The notes: generated by a model not told the origin, from the sequence alone. A stretch of 43,307 bases of DNA from an uncultured Acidobacteriia bacterium (GCA_903900705.1 CAIUOG010000011.1:1-43307), one strand, 5' to 3'; counted from the first letter of the stretch, positions 30,151-39,477 are shown. A program made the numbers and translations.

Positions 30151-30432
30151 ATGGAATCCCCAAAATCTTACCCCATCGAAGAAGCACTCAAAGCCCAGGC
30201 CGCTCTCAGAAACCTCGCTGGACTGGCCCCCGAACAGTTCCCTCTCCAGGCATTTGTCGGCATGGTGAGTGACGAAATTGAACACCTCCGCCAGCTGGGC
30301 CACACGGATGAGACTATCGCCACCGTGATCCAGTCGCATTCGAACATCGAAATCACCGCCGAACAGATTGCGGAGAACTACGCGGCTCCGGAACTTCGTC
30401 ACGGCGGGCCGGATTCAGACCGGACACGCTGA
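30151..30432 (+). CDS. Small conserved protein of unknown function
   Basis: 93 residues from ATG 30151, with AAGGAG at 30138-30143 7 nt upstream; a GTG 3 nt earlier is less well spaced. It is predicted to be alpha-helical and cytosolic: IEEALKAQAALRNLAGL, FVGMVSDEIEHLRQLGHTD, IATVIQSHSNIEITAEQIAE. The last third looks like a small helix-turn-helix (GHTDETIATVI...ITAEQIAENY), but no family is recognised. The final 80 nt overlap the end of the MarR gene on the other strand. Confidence 0.65.
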   Translation: MESPKSYPIEEALKAQAALRNLAGLAPEQFPLQAFVGMVSDEIEHLRQLGHTDETIATVIQSHSNIEITAEQIAENYAAPELRHGGPDSDRTR

Positions 30433-30892
30433 CGAAGCCCTCCAGCCCGCAAATGAGAGATTCGCGGTCCTGCGGGCTCATGGCGTGAAAAATGGCGCTG
30501 ACGTGGGTGCGAAACTGGCCGGCGGCGAGGTTCTGCAAGGTGCGGCCCTGGTCAGTAATCCGGAGCAGGACCACACGCCGGTCCGTTTGGCTTTTCACCC
30601 GCGTCAACATGCCGCGCGCTTCGAGGCTGTCCACCGTCTTCGCCACGGTGGCGGCCTTCAGGTTCATGCGGCGGGCCAGTTCGCCGATTGCGATGCTCTC
30701 GTCGTCCACCGGCAGAAGGTTCAGAGTCATGAACTGCGTGGCACTCAGCCCGGCCTGATGAAAATGGTTAAAGTTCGCGGCCTGAATCACCTGCCGCACG
30801 GCAAACCAGGCCGTAAGAAAACGGTCCACCTCGAATGACTCCAAGTCCTGATGGCCAGTTCCGTCACGCAAATCCATAACCTGATTCTGCAC
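30353..30892 (-). CDS. MarR-family transcriptional regulator
   Basis: Up to 179 residues (GTG 30892; ATG 30877 would give 174). A winged helix-turn-helix is clear: SATQFMTLNLL, IAIGELARRMNLKAATVAKTVDSLEARGML as helix-turn-helix, and the wing TRVKSQTDRRVVLLRITDQGRTL with the DRR pattern of MarR. Dimerisation helices lie at both ends. The C-terminal tail (about 25 residues after VSGLN) is encoded on the strand opposite the end of the small conserved gene. It is divergent from the M16 peptidase operon, so the short gap 30893-30946 may hold sites controlling both; ligand unknown. Confidence 0.88.
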   Translation of the reverse strand: MQNQVMDLRDGTGHQDLESFEVDRFLTAWFAVRQVIQAANFNHFHQAGLSATQFMTLNLLPVDDESIAIGELARRMNLKAATVAKTVDSLEARGMLTRVKSQTDRRVVLLRITDQGRTLQNLAAGQFRTHVSAIFHAMSPQDRESLICGLEGFVSVSGLNPARRDEVPEPRSSPQSVRR

Positions 30893-30946
30893 CCGCCGCC
30901 CGGGCCCACGCCCTCGTCAGCTAAATTAACAAGTAGACTCATACCC

Positions 30947-32464
30947 GTGAAAATCAATTCGCTCCTCATCCGTCTGGCCGTAGTTCCACTGGCTGTCGCC
31001 GTCACGCTGGCCGCGCAGGATCTTCGTGAATTCGAAAAGCACGTGACCGAATTCACGCTGGCCAACGGCCTCCATTTCATCGTGCTGGAACGCCACCAGG
31101 CTCCCGTTGTTTCCTTCCACACCTATGTGAACGCGGGTTCGGTGGACGACCCCAAGGGGAAGACCGGGGTCGCGCACATGTTCGAACATATGGCGTTCAA
31201 AGGGACGGACAGCATCGGTTCCACCGACCCGGTGGCGGAAAAGGCCGCTCTGGCCGACGTGGAACGCCGCTACGACCAGTTGGAAGCCGAGCAAAACAAA
31301 CTCGAAAAAGCGAACTCAATTCGGCTGAAAGCCCTGCGGGAAGCGCTGGATGCGGCCATCGACAAGGCGGATTCCTACACGATCGACAACCTCTACCCCC
31401 GGATCATTGAAGAGAACGGCGGCGTGGGCATGAACGCGGAGACGTCTGAAGATAGCACGAAATATTTCTACAACTTCCCGGCCAACCGCGTGGAGCTTTG
31501 GTTCTATCTGGAATCCGCCCGATTTCTGAAGCCCGTGCCGCGCCAGTTCTATAAGGAGCGCAGTGTGGTGCGGGAAGAGCGCCGGATGCGGACGGAGTCG
31601 GATCCACAGGGGAAGCTGTTCGAGCAACTGCTGGCGGCGGCGCTGACGGCGCATCCCTACCGGAATCCGCCGGTCGGCTGGGCCAGTGACATTGAAAATC
31701 TGCGGGTGCAGGACGCACGGGATTTCTTCGCCAGATACTATGTGGCCGGGAACATCACGATCTCGATTGTGGGCGACGTGGACGCCAAACGCATGAAGGC
31801 ACTGGCCGAAGAGTACTTCGGACGCATCCCCAAACGTCCGCTGCCGCCGCTGGTTACCACGGTGGAACCGGAACAGGAAGGCCCGCGCCGGGTGGAGGTG
31901 CAATCGCCCGCGCAGCCCATCGAACTGCTTGCGTATCACCGGCCGGACCAGAATGACAAAGACGACCCGGCGTTTGACGTGGTCGCCAGCCTGCTTTCGG
32001 GCGGACGCACCAGCATCCTTTATAAGGACATGGTGCGGGACAAACAGATCGCGCTCGCCGCAGGCACCGACGCGACCATTCCGGGGGGCAAGTATCCCGG
32101 TCTTTTCCTGTTCTATCTGGTGCCCGCCCAGGGTCATACACTGGCCGAGAACGAAAAGGAACTGGACGCGCAGCTGGCGAAGTTTCAGCAGGAAAAGGTG
32201 GATGACGCCTCACTGGCGCGCGTGAAAACGAAGACCCGCGCGGGACTGATCCGGCAACTGGACAGCAATTCCGGACTGGCGCAACTTCTGGCGACCTACC
32301 ACGTCAATTACGGGGACTGGCGCAAACTTTTTACAGCCATCGAAGACATCGACAAGGTGACAGTGGACGACGTTCAACGCGTAGCAAAGAAATACTTTAC
32401 CCCGGAAAACCGGACCATCGCACAGACCTATCAGCCGGCAGCCGTGAAGGAAGGTGGGAAATGA
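30947..32464 (+). CDS. M16-family zinc peptidase, catalytic subunit
   Basis: 505 residues from GTG 30947, the first start that gives a signal peptide (MKINSLLIRLAVVPLAVAVTLAA); the frame is open further upstream. The inverted zinc motif HMFEH is at residues 77-81 in GVAHMFEHMAFKGTD. A charged, probably coiled insert (about 95-140) separates it from the distal part with YNFPANRVELWFYLESARF. The second M16 repeat follows (FFARYYVAGNITISIVGDVD, LLAYHRPDQNDKDDPAFDVVASLLSGG). Such exported M16 peptidases degrade peptides in the periplasm. The last 4 nt overlap the start of the inactive partner (ATGA), so the two are made together. Confidence 0.9.
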   Translation: MKINSLLIRLAVVPLAVAVTLAAQDLREFEKHVTEFTLANGLHFIVLERHQAPVVSFHTYVNAGSVDDPKGKTGVAHMFEHMAFKGTDSIGSTDPVAEKAALADVERRYDQLEAEQNKLEKANSIRLKALREALDAAIDKADSYTIDNLYPRIIEENGGVGMNAETSEDSTKYFYNFPANRVELWFYLESARFLKPVPRQFYKERSVVREERRMRTESDPQGKLFEQLLAAALTAHPYRNPPVGWASDIENLRVQDARDFFARYYVAGNITISIVGDVDAKRMKALAEEYFGRIPKRPLPPLVTTVEPEQEGPRRVEVQSPAQPIELLAYHRPDQNDKDDPAFDVVASLLSGGRTSILYKDMVRDKQIALAAGTDATIPGGKYPGLFLFYLVPAQGHTLAENEKELDAQLAKFQQEKVDDASLARVKTKTRAGLIRQLDSNSGLAQLLATYHVNYGDWRKLFTAIEDIDKVTVDDVQRVAKKYFTPENRTIAQTYQPAAVKEGGK

Positions 32465-34524
32465 GATTGCCCCTCACTCTGCTGCTCTGCGCGACCGGCA
32501 TTACGGCCCAGACGCCGCCCCCCAGCTACAAGGCGCTCAAATTCCCGCCCCTGCGCGAAATCGCCATCCCGAAGGTGCAGGAAACCACGCTGCCCAACGG
32601 GATGAAGCTGTATATCCTGGAAAATCACGATCTGCCGCTGGTGCGCGGCACGGCGCTGATCCGCACCGGAAATCTGTTTGATCCGGCCGGCAAGGTCGGT
32701 CTGGCGGGCATTACGGGCGAAGTGATTCGCAGCGGTGGCACGTCTGCCAAAACCGGCGATCAGCTGGACGAACAGCTGGAAAATATCGCCGCGTCTGTGG
32801 AAAGCCAGATTGGCGAAAGCTTTGGCACCGTCTCGTTTTCCACCCTGAAAGAGCGGACCGATGAGGTGTTGAACGTCTTCCACGACGTTCTGACGGACCC
32901 GGCCTTCCGCCAGGACAAGATCGACTTCGCGAAGAGCCAGACGCGCAGCGGCATTTCGCGCCGCAACGACAATGCCCAGGCAATTGCGCAGCGCGAGTTC
33001 GCCAATATCACGTATGGACGGGAGACGCCGTACGGCTGGGACATCGAATACAAAACCATCGACAGCATTCAGCGGGACGACGTGGTGCGGTTCTACAAGC
33101 GCTATTACTTTCCGGCGAATATCATCCTGGCGATTCAGGGTGATTTCGATGCCGCCGACATGAAGGCTCGCATGGAGAGCCTGTTCGCTGCGTGGAACTA
33201 CCAGCAACCGCCGGTACCGGCCTTTCCGAAGGTGGCCAACCAGCCGAAGCCGGGCATCTACTTCGCCACCAAAACGGATGTGACGCAAACCAATTTCGCG
33301 CTCGGGCAGTTAGGCGGTGCGCTGAACGACAAGGACTATCCGGCGCTGGAAGTGATGGCGGATATCCTGGGCGGTGGCTTCAAGAGCCGGTTGTTCCAGA
33401 AGGTCCGGACGAAGCTCGGCTACGCGTATGAGGTGGGCGCGGACTGGGGCGCGAATTATGATCATCCCGGTTTGTTCAGCATTTTCGGCAGCACGAAATC
33501 AGCCAGCACGGCCGATACGCTGAAGGCCATCGACGAAGAGGTGGCGCGCATCCGCACGACGCCGGTGACGGAGGAGGAACTGGAAACCTCAAAGCAAACG
33601 GTGGTGAACAGCTTTGTATTTAACTTCGACACGCCATCGAAGACACTGAACCGGGTGCTCACCTATCGCTACTTCGGCTATCCGGATGACTTCATCTTCC
33701 AGTACCAGAGGGCGGTTGCGGCGGTGACGACGGCGGATATTCTGCGGGTGGCGAAGCAGTACCTGGACCCGGCGAAGTTCGTCACGGTGGCGGTGGGGAA
33801 TCCGAAAGAGTTTGGCAAGCCGCTCAGTTCGCTGGGGCTGCCGGTAGCGGAGATCGATCTGACAATTGCGGAACCCGCAGCGCCCTCTCAAGCAACGGGT
33901 CCGGCGAAGGACGGCCGGGCCGCGCTGGCCCGGGCCCGGGATGCGATGGGAGGGGAGAAACTGCTCGCCGTGCGCGACATGACCACCGTCGCTTCGTTGC
34001 AGCTGGACCAGACGGCGGGAGGTCTGCGGGTGAGCCAGACGGAACAATGGCTTGCGCCGGGCTATTTCCGGCAGGAGAATATACTCCCGTTCGGCAAGAT
34101 CATCACCTACTCCGACGGCAAGACGGGCTGGGCTTCAACGCCGCAGGGGATTGCCCCGCTGCCGCCCGCGCAGGCCGGTCAGATCGCGTTCGAGACTTTC
34201 CGGATCTGGTTTTCCCTGATGAAGAACGAGAAAGTGGCGGACCTGGGAAACGGTAAGTTCGCAGTTTCGGACGACGCCGGGCACAGCATCACCCTGACCT
34301 TCGACCCGAATTCAGGCCTTCCCGCCACCGCCACGTATGCCGCGCCCGGGAATCCGAACGGCGATGTGGAAGAGGTCTACGCCGACTGGCAGGAAACCGC
34401 CGGCGTGAAACTGCCCCGCGCCATCACGCTGAAACAGGGCGATCGGCATTTCGCGGACGCCAAAATCACCTCGCTGACACTCAACCAGGGACTCACCGTG
34501 GAACAGATCTCCAAAAAGCCCTGA
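32461..34524 (+). CDS. M16-family peptidase-like protein, non-catalytic partner with C-terminal LolA-like domain
   Basis: 687 residues with a signal peptide (MRLPLTLLLCATGITAQ). The M16 domain is complete, but where the active subunit has H-x-x-E-H this protein has GLAGITGEV near 80-88: all three zinc/catalytic residues are lost. This resembles the paired active/inactive subunits of mitochondrial processing peptidase and bacterial M16 heterodimers. After residue ~475, DGRAALARARDAMGGEKLLAV opens an extra domain of about 200 residues. It has the mostly beta build of LolA/outer-membrane-lipoprotein-sorting proteins (GYFRQENILPFGKII, LTFDPNSGLPATATY). A related stand-alone protein follows 14 nt downstream. 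The fused domain may hold substrate or anchor the pair. Confidence 0.85.
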   Translation: MRLPLTLLLCATGITAQTPPPSYKALKFPPLREIAIPKVQETTLPNGMKLYILENHDLPLVRGTALIRTGNLFDPAGKVGLAGITGEVIRSGGTSAKTGDQLDEQLENIAASVESQIGESFGTVSFSTLKERTDEVLNVFHDVLTDPAFRQDKIDFAKSQTRSGISRRNDNAQAIAQREFANITYGRETPYGWDIEYKTIDSIQRDDVVRFYKRYYFPANIILAIQGDFDAADMKARMESLFAAWNYQQPPVPAFPKVANQPKPGIYFATKTDVTQTNFALGQLGGALNDKDYPALEVMADILGGGFKSRLFQKVRTKLGYAYEVGADWGANYDHPGLFSIFGSTKSASTADTLKAIDEEVARIRTTPVTEEELETSKQTVVNSFVFNFDTPSKTLNRVLTYRYFGYPDDFIFQYQRAVAAVTTADILRVAKQYLDPAKFVTVAVGNPKEFGKPLSSLGLPVAEIDLTIAEPAAPSQATGPAKDGRAALARARDAMGGEKLLAVRDMTTVASLQLDQTAGGLRVSQTEQWLAPGYFRQENILPFGKIITYSDGKTGWASTPQGIAPLPPAQAGQIAFETFRIWFSLMKNEKVADLGNGKFAVSDDAGHSITLTFDPNSGLPATATYAAPGNPNGDVEEVYADWQETAGVKLPRAITLKQGDRHFADAKITSLTLNQGLTVEQISKKP

Positions 34525-34538
34525 CGGAAAACACAAAC

Positions 34539-35339
34539 ATGACGAGAAGAAACTTTGTCAGCCTGGCCCCCGTCGCGCTGATGAGCGCATCGGCGGTGCT
34601 CCGGGCCGAAACCGCCCAGGAGCGCGGGAAGAAGCTGGTGGCCGACGCCATTCACGCGCTCGGAGGCGACGGCTTCCGCTTCATGCCTGGCCGGGTGGAA
34701 CATGGCCGCGCGTACTCGTTCTACCGCGAGCAGATCTCAGGGCTCTCCATTGCAAAAATCTACACGAAGTATCTGGACAAGGCGGAACCGGGCACGCTGC
34801 GGATGACGCAGCGGCAGGCGTTCGGCAAGAAGGAAGACGACTTTGTTCTGCTCACCGGAACCAGCGCGTTCGAGGTCAACTTCCGGGGCGCGAAACCGCT
34901 GGGCGAAGAGCGGATCAAGCAGTTCAATATGACCACGCTGCACGACGTTTTCTACATTCTGCGGGAAAGACTCGACGAACCCGGCATGGTGGTGGAGGCG
35001 CTGGGGCGCGATGTGGTGGAGAATCTGCCTGTGGACAAACTTCAGTTTGTGGATTCCGAGAATCGACAGCTAACCGTTTGGTTTCATTCGAGTACCATGC
35101 TTCCTGTGAAGCAAAGCTTTAAGCGCTGGGACCCGACTATCAATGATCGCCGGGAGGAAGTAACGCGCTACACAAAATACCGGGAAAGCGGAAATGGCGT
35201 GATGTGGCCCTGGGACACGCAGCGGGAACGGGACGGGGAAAAGCTGTTTGAACTCTATTCCGATAAGGTCGCCATCGGCGAAAGCTTGCCGGCAAGCATG
35301 TTCGAACTTCCGGCCGGTGTGACCGTGCTTAAGAAGTGA
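34539..35339 (+). CDS. Exported LolA-like protein of unknown function
   Basis: 266 residues. The N-terminus MTRRNFVSLAPVALMSASAVLRAE is a signal peptide, with RR perhaps Tat. The mature part (ALGGDGFRFMPGRVEHGRAY, KYLDKAEPGTLRM, VDKLQFVDSENRQLTVWFHS, MLPVKQSFKRWDP) follows the same plan as the C-terminal domain of the upstream M16-like protein: an ALGG start, mostly beta strands and a tail ending in a residue run like SMFELPAGVTV. Lipoprotein-sorting proteins of this shape bind lipid or peptide. It is last in the M16 operon and may work with the peptidase pair. Its final 85 nt overlap the end of the sensor kinase gene on the other strand. Confidence 0.7.
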   Translation: MTRRNFVSLAPVALMSASAVLRAETAQERGKKLVADAIHALGGDGFRFMPGRVEHGRAYSFYREQISGLSIAKIYTKYLDKAEPGTLRMTQRQAFGKKEDDFVLLTGTSAFEVNFRGAKPLGEERIKQFNMTTLHDVFYILRERLDEPGMVVEALGRDVVENLPVDKLQFVDSENRQLTVWFHSSTMLPVKQSFKRWDPTINDRREEVTRYTKYRESGNGVMWPWDTQRERDGEKLFELYSDKVAIGESLPASMFELPAGVTVLKK

Positions 35340-36685
35340 CCGGTGGCGGGAAGTTCGATGGTGACCTGTAAGCCGGGTTCCACGTTGATGGCGCTCATGC
35401 GGCCGCGATGCAGTTCCACGGCGCGTTTGGCAATGGCGAGGCCCAGACCGACGCCGCCGCTGGTACGACCGCGATCTTTCTCCACCCGATAAAACGGATC
35501 GAAGATGCTGGCCAGCGCTTCCGGCGGGACACCTGAACCGTAATCCCGCACCACGACGCGAAGGCTTTCCGGCCGCTTCTCCAGACTGACATCGACGTTG
35601 CAGCCCTCCGGCGAGTATCGAATGGCGTTGCGAATGATGTTTTCGATGGCGCGGCGCAGCAACTCGGGATTTCCCTGCAGATCGGCCTTCTGAATGGAGG
35701 GATGCAGCTTGATCTGTTTGCGGTCGGCCTCAATGTGAACATCATCGAGAATGACGCGAACCAGATCGTCCAGCTGAACGGCCTCGGTGGCGAGACCTTC
35801 GGGATCGCCTTCGGCGCGGGTGACCTGAATCAGTTCGCCCACCAGCGTATTGAGGCGGTCCGCCTCGCGTTCCACGCGGTTCAGAGCGGTGGTGGCGTCG
35901 CCGCCGCCCCGCGCCAGTTCCACGGCCACGCCGAGACGGGCGAGGGGGGAACGCAATTCGTGAGAAATGTCCTGCAAAAGGCGCTTCTGCGACTTCAGCA
36001 GAAGATCGATCCGCTCCGCCATTTGATCCACAGTGCGCGCCAGTTGCCCGAGTTCGTCGCCACGTCGGGAGTTGACGCGGGCTGAGAAATCGCCGCGCCC
36101 GAAGCGTTCAATCGTCTTCTGCATGCTGCGCAGAGGCGAGGTCAGGTGGCGGGCCAGCAGGTAACAAAGCAGGGCGAAGATCGCCAGCATCCACCAGGTC
36201 TGCTGGGGGACTTCGATGCTCCAGCCGCTGGCGGACGCCGGGTCGTGATTCGGGAAGACCGCGACGAAGTGGTATTTGCCATCGCGGGTGGTGGTGGTAT
36301 TGACGAAATTGGCCGCACGGGCGGGTTCGATACGAAGAATCGGAAACAGGGGACCGCCGCGGCCTCCACGACCACGGGATGCCGCATTAGCGCGGAGTTC
36401 CGGCGACCAGTCTCTGCCCGAAAGAACGTCGTGGCCGCTGGAATCGGCAAGATAGGCGTCGCCGCCGGTGGCATCTTTGAACCGGGCCAGCATTTTTTCC
36501 AGACCGGCCCTGCCTTCTGTTTCCCAGGTACGGCGCGCTTCGCGCATTTCGAAGGCCATGCCGTTGAACTGGCGCTGGGGCGTATTCCGGCTCATCACGT
36601 TCCAGATGTAAAAGCTGGCGGTCATGCTGACCATCACGGTCAGCAGAAACCAGAGCAGAATCTTGGTGAAGAGCCGGCTCATCAT
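35255..36685 (-). CDS. Sensor histidine kinase, CpxA-like
   Basis: 476 residues. TM1 (about 7-29), periplasmic loop (30-152), TM2 (about 153-170), HAMP (about 171-223), HisKA with LLQDISHELRSPLARLGVA (phospho-His232), then HATPase: ENIIRNAIRYS (N box, about 338), RDYGSGVPP (about 370) and GVGLGLAIAKRAVE (about 401). The periplasmic loop carries a Gly/Arg-rich patch (SRGRGGRGGP) near 103-112. The start overlaps the stop of the response regulator gene (ATGA). A tail of about 25 residues beyond the usual kinase end comes from the 85-nt overlap with the gene opposite. Likely senses envelope stress, as CpxA does; inferred. Confidence 0.9.
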   Translation of the reverse strand: MMSRLFTKILLWFLLTVMVSMTASFYIWNVMSRNTPQRQFNGMAFEMREARRTWETEGRAGLEKMLARFKDATGGDAYLADSSGHDVLSGRDWSPELRANAASRGRGGRGGPLFPILRIEPARAANFVNTTTTRDGKYHFVAVFPNHDPASASGWSIEVPQQTWWMLAIFALLCYLLARHLTSPLRSMQKTIERFGRGDFSARVNSRRGDELGQLARTVDQMAERIDLLLKSQKRLLQDISHELRSPLARLGVAVELARGGGDATTALNRVEREADRLNTLVGELIQVTRAEGDPEGLATEAVQLDDLVRVILDDVHIEADRKQIKLHPSIQKADLQGNPELLRRAIENIIRNAIRYSPEGCNVDVSLEKRPESLRVVVRDYGSGVPPEALASIFDPFYRVEKDRGRTSGGVGLGLAIAKRAVELHRGRMSAINVEPGLQVTIELPATGHFLSTVTPAGSSNMLAGKLSPMATLSE

Positions 36686-37380
36686 GCCGAAACCTCGTCA
36701 GGCGTTTTATCTTCGAAGGATCGGACGAACTGATAGCCGACGCCGCGCACGGTCTTGATGAGAGGCTTGTCGCCTTCCAGTTTCTTGCGCAGATGGCTGA
36801 TGTGCATGTCAACGGAACGGTCAAACGGCGTGGCCTTGCGGCCATACAGTTCTTCCATGAGTTCATCGCGGGACACAACGCGACCGGCAGACCGCATCAG
36901 CGTTTCGAGAATATCGAATTCGAAGGTGGTCGCTTCCACGTGCTCGCCGTTGCGGCGTACGTCGCGGGTGCCGGGGTCGATGGAAATGCCGTTCACTTCG
37001 AGCACGCCGCCAGGCTGGCGCTGTTCGAGACGCCGCATGATGGCGCGAATGCGCGCCACGAGTTCACGGGTGTTGAAGGGTTTCTGCAGGTAGTCGTCGG
37101 CGCCGAGTTCGAGGCCGACGATTTTGTCTTCGTCCTCGCCACGAGCCGTCAGCATCAGGATGGGGAGTTTGGCTTCGCGGCGCACGCGCCGGAGAATCTC
37201 AAATCCGTCCAGGCCGGGAAGCATGACGTCCAGGACCATCAGGTCATAGCCGCCGTTCAGGGCGGCGGCAAGGCCGCGGCGGCCGTCGTTCTGGGTGTCG
37301 ACGCGAAAGCCCTCCCTGATCAGCAATTCGGTGAGAAGGCTGGAGAGTTCCTCGTCATCATCCACAATCAGGATGCGCAC
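36682..37380 (-). CDS. OmpR-family response regulator, CpxR-like
   Basis: 232 residues. Receiver domain with acidic pocket DDDEE (7-11), phospho-acceptor Asp51 in DLMVLDVMLPGLDG, then MLTARGEDED and LQKPFN. Winged-helix effector about 130-225 (ATTFEFDILETLMRSAGRVVSR, RSVDMHISHLRKKLEGD, TVRGVGYQFVR). The 4-nt overlap with the kinase gene makes the pair one unit with the regulator first. Divergent from the oligopeptidase B gene with a gap of about 50 nt, so it may control that gene or itself. Confidence 0.93.
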   Translation of the reverse strand: MRILIVDDDEELSSLLTELLIREGFRVDTQNDGRRGLAAALNGGYDLMVLDVMLPGLDGFEILRRVRREAKLPILMLTARGEDEDKIVGLELGADDYLQKPFNTRELVARIRAIMRRLEQRQPGGVLEVNGISIDPGTRDVRRNGEHVEATTFEFDILETLMRSAGRVVSRDELMEELYGRKATPFDRSVDMHISHLRKKLEGDKPLIKTVRGVGYQFVRSFEDKTPDEVSA

Positions 37381-37428
37381 AACTGAAATTTATCACCGCG
37401 GCGATGAGAGTGCGGTAAACCTTTGTAA

Positions 37429-39477
37429 GTGAAGATACAACCAAAGGCTCCGAAGATTCCGCACGTCCGCTCCGTTCACGGTGAGGCCGTGCAGGACGAC
37501 TGGTTTTATCTGCGGGACCGTGAGAATCCCGGTACAATTCCGTATCTTGTGGCCGAAAACCAGTACACCGAGGCGGTGACGGAAGGCTCCCGGGCATTGG
37601 AGCAGGAACTGTATGACGAGATGGTGGCGCGGCTGCAGGAGTCCGACGAATCGGTTCCGTGCCGCAGGGGCGACTGGTTTTACTATTCCCGCACCGAGAA
37701 GGGGAAGCAGTACCCGATCCTCTGCCGCAAGCGCAGTTCGACCGCGCCGGAACAGGTGATTCTGGATTGCAACCGGCTCGCGGAAGGCCACCCGTATTTC
37801 GCCATCGCCTTCGATCTGGTGAGTCCGGACGGGAAGACGCTGGCTTTCGCCGTGAATACGGATGGCGCGGAAGTTTATACGCTGCGCTTCAAGAACCTGG
37901 GTTCGGGAGAAATTCATCCGGATTCGGTGGAAGGCGTTTATTATTCCGCCGCCTGGGCCGCCGACAGCAGAACATTTTTCTACACCACGCTCGATGACAC
38001 GAAGCGGCCGTGGCGGCTTTGGCGCCACACGCTCGGGGCGGGCACGCCGGATGTATTGGTTTTTGAGGAACCGGACGCCCGGTTTAACGTGTCGATTGAG
38101 CGCACGCGCAGCGGGCAGTTCCTGCTGCTGGGGGTGGACAGCCATACCACCAGCGAAATCCGGTATCTGGAGGCGGATAAGCCCGCGGGCGAGTTCCGGC
38201 TCATGTCGCCGCGCAGGCAGAATGTCGAGTATTACGTGGAACATCAGGGGGAGAATTTTTACATTCGCACGAATGAAAACGGCCGGAATTTCCGTTTGCT
38301 GCGGACCCCTGTCAGCAAACCTGCCGTGGAGAACTGGCGGGAAGTGCTGACGCACCGTATGGATGTTTCGCTCGAACGGGTGGACGGCTTTGCCAATCAC
38401 CTGGTGGTGACGCAGCGCGCCAACGGATTGAAGCAGTTGCACATTACCGACACGGCGACCGGAGCGCAGCATTTCGTGGAGTTCGATGAACCGGCCTACG
38501 CGCTTTCCTCTGAACCGAATGAGGAATACGAGACGTCCGAATTCCGCTTCGCCTACAGTTCGCTTGTGACGCCCCGCAGCGTTTTCGACTATGACATGAA
38601 GAGCCGCCACCGCCAGTTGAAGAAGCGGTTCGCCGTGCACGGCGGCTACGACCTGAACAATTACGCTTCTGAACGGATTGTCGCCACGGCGGCGGACGGG
38701 ACACAGATTCCGGTTTCGCTGGTGTACCGGAAGGGATTTGAACGCCACGGCGGCAATCCGGCTTATCTGTACGGCTATGGCTCCTATGGCATCACCACGG
38801 ATGCGGCATTCAGCCAGGAGCGCGTCAGCCTGCTGGACCGCGGCTTTGTGTTCGCGATTGCGCACATCCGGGGCTCGGGCGATCTGGGGCGCTACTGGTA
38901 TGAGGCGGGAAAGCTACTCCACAAAAAGAACACGTTCACCGATTTCATCGCCTGCGCCGACCACCTGATTGCGGAGGGCTACGCGTCGGCGGAGAAACTG
39001 GCCATTGCGGGAGGGAGCGCCGGGGGCTTGCTGATGGGCGCGGTGACCAACCTGCGTCCGGAATTGTTCCGCGTGGTGGTGGCGCACGTGCCGTTTGTGG
39101 ACGTGGTGAATACCATGCTGGACGAAACACTGCCTCTGACGGTGACGGAGTACGAGGAATGGGGCAATCCGAACGAGGCGGCGTACTACGAATACATCCG
39201 GTCTTACGCGCCGTATGAGAACGTGGAGGCGAGAGCGTATCCGAACCTGCTGGTGACGGCGGGTCTGAACGACCCGCGCGTCCCCTATTGGGAACCCGCG
39301 AAATGGGTGGCGAAACTGCGGGACCGGAGGACGGACGCGAATGTGATCGCGCTCAAAACGAATATGGGCGCGGGCCATGCCGGGCCGTCCGGGCGATACG
39401 AAAAGCTGAAGGAAAAGGCGTTTGAATACGCCTTCGTGATCAGCCGGATGAACGCCGGGGCGGAAACCGGAGACTAA
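37429..39477 (+). CDS. ptrB: Oligopeptidase B (S9 prolyl-oligopeptidase family)
   Basis: 682 residues, the usual length. Oligopeptidase B cleaves small peptides after Arg/Lys in the cytosol; no signal peptide is present. N-terminal seven-bladed propeller (about 70-400) starting after VQDDWFYLRDRENP. C-terminal alpha/beta-hydrolase with the catalytic triad: Ser530 in AGGSAGGLLMGAV, Asp615 in LNDPRVPYWEPAKW and His650 in GAGHAGPSGRY. The text VPFVDVVNTMLDETLPLTV is typical of oligopeptidase B rather than prolyl oligopeptidase. The start is GTG 37429, without a strong ribosome site. The stop codon region overlaps the end of the small gene on the opposite strand. Confidence 0.92.
   Translation: MKIQPKAPKIPHVRSVHGEAVQDDWFYLRDRENPGTIPYLVAENQYTEAVTEGSRALEQELYDEMVARLQESDESVPCRRGDWFYYSRTEKGKQYPILCRKRSSTAPEQVILDCNRLAEGHPYFAIAFDLVSPDGKTLAFAVNTDGAEVYTLRFKNLGSGEIHPDSVEGVYYSAAWAADSRTFFYTTLDDTKRPWRLWRHTLGAGTPDVLVFEEPDARFNVSIERTRSGQFLLLGVDSHTTSEIRYLEADKPAGEFRLMSPRRQNVEYYVEHQGENFYIRTNENGRNFRLLRTPVSKPAVENWREVLTHRMDVSLERVDGFANHLVVTQRANGLKQLHITDTATGAQHFVEFDEPAYALSSEPNEEYETSEFRFAYSSLVTPRSVFDYDMKSRHRQLKKRFAVHGGYDLNNYASERIVATAADGTQIPVSLVYRKGFERHGGNPAYLYGYGSYGITTDAAFSQERVSLLDRGFVFAIAHIRGSGDLGRYWYEAGKLLHKKNTFTDFIACADHLIAEGYASAEKLAIAGGSAGGLLMGAVTNLRPELFRVVVAHVPFVDVVNTMLDETLPLTVTEYEEWGNPNEAAYYEYIRSYAPYENVEARAYPNLLVTAGLNDPRVPYWEPAKWVAKLRDRRTDANVIALKTNMGAGHAGPSGRYEKLKEKAFEYAFVISRMNAGAETGD

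Noticed and set aside
30851-30946. Start of the M16 peptidase at 30851
   Set aside because: It would run antisense into the MarR gene and bury the signal peptide; GTG 30947 gives a clean export signal.
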